Shown here piece after piece: positions 5,469 to 10,480 of a DNA stretch of 10,480 bases (positions within the stretch are counted from its first letter, which is position 1; every line of letters starts with the position of its first letter). The stretch is from Flavobacteriaceae bacterium. GTDB lineage: Bacteria > Bacteroidota > Bacteroidia > Flavobacteriales > Flavobacteriaceae. The translations under genes were made by a program, and so were the position numbers. The stretch spans positions 1 through 10,480 of the forward strand of contig DOIV01000045.1 in the NCBI GenBank assembly GCA_003511845.1, given 5' to 3'. A model generated the notes under the pieces. That model was not told the DNA's origin. It searched no databases and saw only the letters and a list, made by a program, of their open reading frames with translations.

Positions 5469-7142
5469 TTACAAAAAAGCAATAGATAATTTGATATCAT
5501 CATAACTGATTTTTCCGTTCAAGCCATCGTAGATGGCTTTTAAACTAATGGGTTTGCCTTTGGTTTGTAGGTCATAAATAGCTTTTACTTTTTTGAGGAT
5601 TGCTTTTTTTGGTTTGTAAAAACTCAAATCTTCTTTAGGATGGTCTTTGCGAATTTTAATAAGGTGGCTAGAAATAGTGCTTTCAGAAAACCCGCGTTCT
5701 TCAGCAATCTGTTTAATTGATTTTTTTTGTTTTAGATAGGAAAATGTAATTTCATGGGTAGATTTTTTGTCTAATTTTCTTTCCTTAATTCTGTTTTCTG
5801 TTTTTTTAATTTCTCGTGTATTTACAGTGCCTCCACACTTTTTAATAAAAAGAGGAGCAATGGCTTCCAATTCTTCTAAGGTAAAACTTTCATCTATTTC
5901 GTTTGAAAGTTCTTGAAAGCGGATATCAGCTTTATGTGCCAGCCCATCAACCATTAAAGCCATTTCATTAATACCTTTTAATTGTAAGCTTTCTAGTTTC
6001 TTTAATCTTGATAAGGCAACATAACCTTGACCTCTTTCAAATGTTTTTGAAAGGTCAATTTCTGCTTCGTCTAGGGTCATTCCTTGGCATTTGTGTATGG
6101 TGATTGCCCATGCTAATCGTAAAGGGAATTGATTAAAACTGGCTAAAACTCTACTATTATCATCTTGAATGGTCCAATTTTCTTGCTCTACTAAAATAGT
6201 TCTACCATTTAATATTTTAACTCTAGGGTGTCCTTCATCATTAAAACTATCTACTTTTCCTAGCGTTCCATTTACATAACCTTTTTCTACATTGTTTTTT
6301 ACAAACATAACTTTAGCACCGATTTTCAATTCTAAATTTTCGTTAGCCAATACAGAATTTTTAAGCGTTGCAATCAATTTTACATTTCCTTTTGTTGAAG
6401 CTTTAAATGTTTTTGTTCGTCCTTCTAATGTTGATAGATGTTGAGCGTTGATGTTGTCAACATCATAATTATGAGTGAATAACTTGGTAGGCTCTTCTTT
6501 TCCCTTGAGTTTGTTTTCTGCAGCATTTTTTAACAAAGACCAACTTTTTGATGAAACCTTTCCTTTACGAATTTCATTTAAAATGTCATTTAGACTAGAA
6601 TCTTCTTGTCGGTATTGCTCTGTTAAATAACACACTTTCAAATTAGCTAAAACCCAAGCTTCAGACATAAATGAAAATTTATCTTTACTTTGTTCATCAC
6701 GTTTGCCAATAGGAGGTAGTTGAAAAAAATCACCACTCAGTACAATTTGAATACCACCAAAAGGTTCTTGATTGTTTTTAAAGTATTGTAAAACTGTATT
6801 GACTAAGTTGAGCTGATTTTTATGAAGCATTGATATTTCATCAATAATCAACACTTTAGCTTTTTCAAGATGTTTTTTTAGGTATTTTTTGGTCTTCATA
6901 GTCACCAAATTACTTGGTGTCAAATGTTCTTTTACCCCAATACCTGCCCAAGAATGGATAGTCATGCCATTCATATGAGTAGCTGCAATTCCTGTAGAAG
7001 CGGTTATGGCAACAGGCACTTTTCTAGCTTTTAAATAGTTGATGTATTGATTGAGAACATACGTTTTACCAGCACCTGCAGAACCTGTCAGAAATACGTT
7101 TTTACCTGATTTTAATATGGCTAAAGCTTTTTCTTGTTGCAT
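5469..7142 (-). CDS. PIF1-like superfamily 1B helicase with C-terminal HTH
   Basis: This 557-residue ATP-dependent DNA helicase belongs to the PIF1/RecD-like superfamily 1B, which moves 5' to 3' on single-stranded DNA. Motifs in order: Walker A GSAGAGKT (20-27), ASTGIAA (48-54, motif Ia), Walker B IIDEISML (99-106), GDFFQLPP (137-144, motif III), EQYRQ (motif IV region, about 175), and ITIHKCQGMT plus GYVALSR (about 347-379, motifs V and VI). After a charged linker, residues about 461-557 form a helix-turn-helix segment (KSIKQIAEERGFSESTISSHL) resembling the HTH_40-type domain at the end of some RecQ helicases. The ATG at 7142 puts Walker A 20 residues in, as in relatives. It follows purA by 63 nt on the same strand. 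Its likely role is in DNA repair or replication; the substrate is not shown by context. Confidence 0.93.
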   Translation of the reverse strand: MQQEKALAILKSGKNVFLTGSAGAGKTYVLNQYINYLKARKVPVAITASTGIAATHMNGMTIHSWAGIGVKEHLTPSNLVTMKTKKYLKKHLEKAKVLIIDEISMLHKNQLNLVNTVLQYFKNNQEPFGGIQIVLSGDFFQLPPIGKRDEQSKDKFSFMSEAWVLANLKVCYLTEQYRQEDSSLNDILNEIRKGKVSSKSWSLLKNAAENKLKGKEEPTKLFTHNYDVDNINAQHLSTLEGRTKTFKASTKGNVKLIATLKNSVLANENLELKIGAKVMFVKNNVEKGYVNGTLGKVDSFNDEGHPRVKILNGRTILVEQENWTIQDDNSRVLASFNQFPLRLAWAITIHKCQGMTLDEAEIDLSKTFERGQGYVALSRLKKLESLQLKGINEMALMVDGLAHKADIRFQELSNEIDESFTLEELEAIAPLFIKKCGGTVNTREIKKTENRIKERKLDKKSTHEITFSYLKQKKSIKQIAEERGFSESTISSHLIKIRKDHPKEDLSFYKPKKAILKKVKAIYDLQTKGKPISLKAIYDGLNGKISYDDIKLSIAFL

Positions 7143-7205
7143 GGTGTGAAGTTAAGGTTTTTGGTCTTATCCTTTACAAATGAAATTTTCACAAATTCTA
7201 ATGTA

Positions 7206-8474
7206 CTACCTAAATATAGTCTGTTTTCTGTCAGGCCCTACAGAAACTACTTTAATAGGTACTTGTAATTCCTTTTCAATAAAATCAATATAGGTCATTA
7301 AATTTTTCGGTAGTTGATTTGCTGAATCCATTTGAGTTAAATCAGCTTCCCATCCTTTAAATTCAGTATAATTAACACTTATATTTTTTGGTTCAATATT
7401 GTAAGGTAAATGTGTAATTTCTTTGCCTTTATAATTATATGAAGTGCATACTTTTAAGGTGTCAAAACCAGAAAGCACATCACCTTTCATCATATTTAAT
7501 TGCGTAACTCCGTTGATTTGAACTGCATATTTTAAGGCTACCAAGTCTAGCCATCCGCAACGGCGAGCTCTACCAGTTGTTGCCCCGAATTCATGACCAA
7601 TTTTTGCCATGGCTTTACCGTCTTCATCAAAAAGCTCTGTTGGGAATGGCCCTGAACCTACACGTGTGGTGTAGGCTTTAAAAATACCAAACACTTCACC
7701 AATTTTATTTGGAGGAACCCCTAAGCCAGTACAGGCACCTGCAGCAGTTGTATTTGAAGAAGTTACAAAAGGATATGTGCCAAAATCAATATCTAATAAA
7801 GAACCTTGTGCACCTTCTGCTAAAATGGTTTTATTATTTTGCATAGCGTCGAATAAATATTCTTCACTGTCAATAAAGGTCAATTGTTTTAGGATGTCTA
7901 CTGCATTGCCAAACTCTTCTTCTAATTCTTTAAGGTCAAATTGAATGTCAACATCAAAAAAGTCAAGCATTTTTAAATGCTTTTTTGCTAGAGCATTGTA
8001 TTTGTCTTTCCAGTTTTCTAATTCTAGATCACCTATACGCATACCATTTCTACCTGTTTTGTCCATGTATGTTGGGCCAATTCCTTTTAATGTAGAGCCA
8101 ATTTTGGCTTTACCTTTAGAAATTTCAGAAGCAGCATCAAGCAATCTATGTGTAGGTAGAATAAGATGTGCTTTACGTGAGATTAGTAATTTTGATTTAA
8201 AATCAATATTGTATTTTTCAAGATCTTCAAGTTCTTTTTTGAAAATTACGGGGTCTATTACAACTCCATTTCCAACAATATTTATGGCTTTATCATGAAA
8301 TATGCCTGAAGGGATAGTATGTAGAACATGTTTATTACCATCAAAAATTAATGTATGTCCTGCATTTGGACCGCCTTGAAAACGTGCTATAATATCGTAA
8401 TTTTTGGTAAGTACATCTACAATTTTGCCTTTTCCTTCATCTCCCCATTGTAATCCTAATAATAAATCAACCAT
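7206..8474 (-). CDS. purA: Adenylosuccinate synthetase
   Basis: This cytoplasmic enzyme makes adenylosuccinate from IMP, aspartate and GTP, the first committed step from IMP to AMP. At 422 residues it is full length. Hallmarks are the N-terminal WGDEGKGK loop with catalytic Asp12, GGPNAGHT with His40, the GIGPTYMDKTGRNGMR segment (IMP and dimer contact), and TTGRARRCGWLD, the aspartate/GTP-binding loop. The ATG at 8474 places the WGDEGKGK motif at residues 10-17, as in other PurA proteins. It lies 36 nt downstream of the fur-family gene on the same strand, with no terminator between, so the two are probably co-transcribed. Confidence 0.98.
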   Translation of the reverse strand: MVDLLLGLQWGDEGKGKIVDVLTKNYDIIARFQGGPNAGHTLIFDGNKHVLHTIPSGIFHDKAINIVGNGVVIDPVIFKKELEDLEKYNIDFKSKLLISRKAHLILPTHRLLDAASEISKGKAKIGSTLKGIGPTYMDKTGRNGMRIGDLELENWKDKYNALAKKHLKMLDFFDVDIQFDLKELEEEFGNAVDILKQLTFIDSEEYLFDAMQNNKTILAEGAQGSLLDIDFGTYPFVTSSNTTAAGACTGLGVPPNKIGEVFGIFKAYTTRVGSGPFPTELFDEDGKAMAKIGHEFGATTGRARRCGWLDLVALKYAVQINGVTQLNMMKGDVLSGFDTLKVCTSYNYKGKEITHLPYNIEPKNISVNYTEFKGWEADLTQMDSANQLPKNLMTYIDFIEKELQVPIKVVSVGPDRKQTIFR

Positions 8475-8510
8475 CAGTCGTGTATAATTTTTTGTTTAAA
8501 ATAAATTGGT

Positions 8511-8972
8511 TTAGCTTTCTGAATTATCAGATTTTGATTCCTTTTTTGTTCCGTAAAAATATAATGAGTGTTTGTGAATGTTTACATCAAAAACCTCTTC
8601 AATTGTTTTTTTAATCAATTGTATTCTTGGGTCACAGAATTCTTTTACTTCATCTGTATTAGTTATGATAAGATGATCGTGTTGTTTGTCAAAATAAGAC
8701 TTTTCATAATGGGCTTGATTTTGACCAAATTGATGACGTCTAACCAAACCGCATTCTAATAATAATTCAATAGTGTTGTACAGTGTCGCTCTACTGACTC
8801 TGTATTTTTTATTTATCATATCAACATATAGAGACTCTATATCTAAATGATCATTGTGATCATAGATTTCTTGAAGTATAGCAAAACGCTCAGGCGTTTT
8901 TCTATGGTTGTTATCTTCTAAAAAAGAGGTAAAAACATTTTTTACTATTTCTTGATTTTTAGAATTGGCCAT
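8511..8972 (-). CDS. Fur-family transcriptional repressor lacking CxxC
   Basis: This 153-residue protein has an N-terminal winged-helix domain (about 10-90; [15 protein letters not shown], then the recognition helix [20 protein letters not shown]) and a C-terminal dimerisation and metal domain. The fold is clearly Fur/PerR/Zur-like. Metal-site residues remain: H98 and H100 in HDH, E111, and H133/H135 in NIHKHSL. The structural zinc motif, normally CxxC just after HDHLI, is I103-T-N-T106, so both cysteines are absent; C113 in EFCDP is present. Which metal or signal it senses (iron, peroxide or other) cannot be decided. It lies between relA/spoT and purA, has a TAnnTTTG box upstream, and is followed at 36 nt by purA. 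Confidence 0.93.
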   Translation of the reverse strand: MANSKNQEIVKNVFTSFLEDNNHRKTPERFAILQEIYDHNDHLDIESLYVDMINKKYRVSRATLYNTIELLLECGLVRRHQFGQNQAHYEKSYFDKQHDHLIITNTDEVKEFCDPRIQLIKKTIEEVFDVNIHKHSLYFYGTKKESKSDNSES

Positions 8973-8998
8973 TATATTAATTGTATAGATTTAGAACG

Positions 8999-9006
8999 CA
9001 AATTTA
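8999..9006 (-). promoter_or_regulatory. -7 promoter box of the Fur-family gene
   Basis: On the minus strand this reads TAAATTTG, an exact TAnnTTTG, with the predicted transcription start about 20 nt before the ATG at 8972. Overlapping its upstream flank, TTATAAT (minus strand, 9014-9008) equals one half of the 7-1-7 Fur/PerR box, but the other half is not conserved; autoregulation is possible but not shown. A -33 TTG is not evident. Confidence 0.5.
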
Positions 9007-9047
9007 CATTATAAAAAGAAAGAATTGAAGTCTGTTTATTAAAAAAA

Positions 9048-9066
9048 TGAACAACTTTTGAACAAC
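9048..9066. repeat. Short direct repeat upstream of the fur promoter
   Basis: TGAACAAC occurs twice (9048-9055 and 9059-9066) with a 3-nt spacer, giving an 11-bp period, about one helical turn. It lies 42-60 bp upstream of the fur -7 box and directly after the relA/spoT stop codon. It could be a regulator site or chance. Confidence 0.3.
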
Positions 9067-10480
9067 CTATTTATTTAAACGTGTAACCTTGTCAATACCA
9101 TCTATTTTCTTTAATTTTTCCATTAACTTTTTAAGCTGAAGATTGTTTTTTACGCCAACCGTAATTTGTCCATCAAAAACTTCTTGACCTCCTTTAATAT
9201 TTAAATTGTAAATGTTAACATGCATACCCGTAGATATTACTTTTGTAACATCATTAACCATACCTATATGATCCATACCTGTCAATTTAAGAGTTACTTT
9301 ATGTTCTTGTTGAGAAGAGTCAATCCATTTTGCTAACATTATTCTGTAAGCATATTGTGAACGCATACTAATGGCATTTGGGCAATTCTGTTTGTGGACT
9401 TTTATACCTTCAGAAACGGTAACAAAGCCAAAAACTTTATCGCCAGAAATAGGTGTACAGCATTGAGCTAATTTATAATCTAATTTTTCTTCATCTTTAC
9501 CAAAAACTAATAAGTCGAACTTATCAGTGATTTCATTATTTTTATTTTCGGGTATATTATTAGAACTCCTTTTTATCGTGTTTTTGAAGAAATTATAGAT
9601 GGCATTACTTCTTTGACTAACAAAATTTTTAAGCTGCTGATTGTCTATTGCTCCATTACCAAACCTATAAAAAAGATCGTGGCTGGTTTTGAGTTTAAAA
9701 TAATTAACCAACTCATTGGTCGTTTTTTCATTAAAAGGAACTTTTAAATGCCTAAGTTTACGTAAAAGCACTTCTTTACCTTCATCTGCAATTATTTTTT
9801 GACCTTCTTTTAAGGCAGTTTTTATTTTTGATTTTGCTCTTGCAGTCTGTACATAATCTAACCAACTTACTTTTGGTTTTTGATGTTTTGATGTTATGAT
9901 ATCTACTTGATCACCACTGTTTAGTACATGACTTAAAGGAACTAGTTTTCCGTTGACTTTTGCACCTCTACAGGTTAACCCAATATCTGTATGAACCGCA
10001 AATGCGAAATCTATGGGTGTTGATCCTTTAGGTAGCGATTTTATTTCTCCTTGAGGAGTGAAAATATAGATTTCTTTGGCGTATAAGTTGAGTTTAAATT
10101 GTTCAACAAAATCTACTGCATTAATATCAGGATTTTCAAGAGTCTCTTTCAATCTATTTAACCAGCTTTCTAGTCCACTTTCTTTTTCATTACCATGTTT
10201 ATATTTAAAATGTGCAGCATAACCTTTTTCAGCTATTTCATCCATTCGTTCTGAGCGTATTTGAACTTCAACCCATCTGCCTTTTGGTCCCATAACTGTA
10301 ATGTGTAAAGATTCATAGCCAGTAGATTTAGGTTGAGAAATCCAATCTCTTAAACGTTTGGGGTTTGGACTAAAACTATCTGTAACTATAGAATAAATTT
10401 TCCAAGCATTAAATTTTTCTTGTGGTAATTCAGATTTATAAATGATACGAATAGCAAATTTATCATAGACTTCATCAAAA
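9067..10480 (-). CDS. RelA/SpoT (p)ppGpp synthetase/hydrolase, 5' partial
   Basis: This stringent-response enzyme of the long RSH family makes, and often also hydrolyses, (p)ppGpp. The frame is open to the window edge, so only the C-terminal 470 residues are seen; the ATG at 10293 is internal. Visible in order: the end of the synthetase domain (FDEVYDKFAIRII, then GYESLHITVMGPKGRWVEVQ, about 1-85), a TGS domain (IYIFTPQGEIKSLPKGSTPIDFAFAVH, about 136-197), a helical region, the conserved-cysteine segment LAQCCTPISGD with CC at 340-341 and HKQNC after it, and a C-terminal ACT domain (about 393-470). The HD hydrolase domain and the motif separating mono- from bifunctional enzymes would lie outside. 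In Bacteroidota this enzyme is usually bifunctional, which is family inference only. It lies upstream of the Fur-family gene on the same strand. Confidence 0.96.
   Translation of the reverse strand, partial: FDEVYDKFAIRIIYKSELPQEKFNAWKIYSIVTDSFSPNPKRLRDWISQPKSTGYESLHITVMGPKGRWVEVQIRSERMDEIAEKGYAAHFKYKHGNEKESGLESWLNRLKETLENPDINAVDFVEQFKLNLYAKEIYIFTPQGEIKSLPKGSTPIDFAFAVHTDIGLTCRGAKVNGKLVPLSHVLNSGDQVDIITSKHQKPKVSWLDYVQTARAKSKIKTALKEGQKIIADEGKEVLLRKLRHLKVPFNEKTTNELVNYFKLKTSHDLFYRFGNGAIDNQQLKNFVSQRSNAIYNFFKNTIKRSSNNIPENKNNEITDKFDLLVFGKDEEKLDYKLAQCCTPISGDKVFGFVTVSEGIKVHKQNCPNAISMRSQYAYRIMLAKWIDSSQQEHKVTLKLTGMDHIGMVNDVTKVISTGMHVNIYNLNIKGGQEVFDGQITVGVKNNLQLKKLMEKLKKIDGIDKVTRLNK

Noticed and set aside
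7945..8298. 117-codon plus-strand frame
   Set aside because: Antisense to purA within conserved PurA sequence; no independent features.
9067..10293. Start of the RelA/SpoT protein at the ATG at 10293
   Set aside because: The frame continues upstream with conserved synthetase sequence (GYESLHITV) to the window edge, so this methionine is internal.

Overview
The window looks like chromosomal DNA of a member of the Flavobacteriaceae (Bacteroidota). The evidence is strongly AT-rich DNA, poor Shine-Dalgarno sequences, several exact TAnnTTTG boxes (the Bacteroidota -7 promoter element) upstream of genes, a lipoprotein with an acidic surface-export-like stretch right after its cysteine, and recognisable flavobacterial forms of Fur, OstA and PurA. 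No mobile element, tRNA, rRNA or CRISPR array was seen. Most of the window is core genome.

Left part (1-947), non-coding. Two rho-independent terminators (about 130-159 and 353-391) are each preceded by the same 20-nt block, suggesting a duplicated small transcription unit. Next comes the RNase P RNA gene rnpB (433-752), with its own TAnnTTTG box and with helix P1 running into a T-tract. The leader of the next gene carries two perfect inverted repeats, one of which touches the start codon.

Plus-strand genes (948-2543). A surface lipoprotein has two copies of a domain like the C-terminal part of RskA anti-sigma factors, and is followed by a terminator. Next is a membrane-anchored TlpA/ResA-type thioredoxin with a CPPC active site.

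Minus-strand genes (2533-10480), read right to left: a RelA/SpoT (p)ppGpp enzyme (5' end outside the window), a Fur-family repressor lacking the CxxC zinc ligands, purA, a PIF1-like helicase with a C-terminal helix-turn-helix, an OstA/LptA-like envelope protein, and a class-III PLP aminotransferase. The last gene overlaps the thioredoxin gene tail to tail by 11 bp. Spacing suggests that fur-purA-helicase may be co-transcribed, and that the OstA-like gene and the aminotransferase gene form a tight pair.

The most unusual point is that the last two minus-strand genes lack an ATG where homology says they begin. The OstA-like gene appears to start at TTG. The aminotransferase reads open with clear family similarity for 70 codons upstream of its first ATG, and its best start is an ATT codon 4 nt after the preceding stop. 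No complete novel system was found; the other points of interest are local (duplicated terminator modules, leader palindromes, the modified Fur, the double RskA-like lipoprotein).
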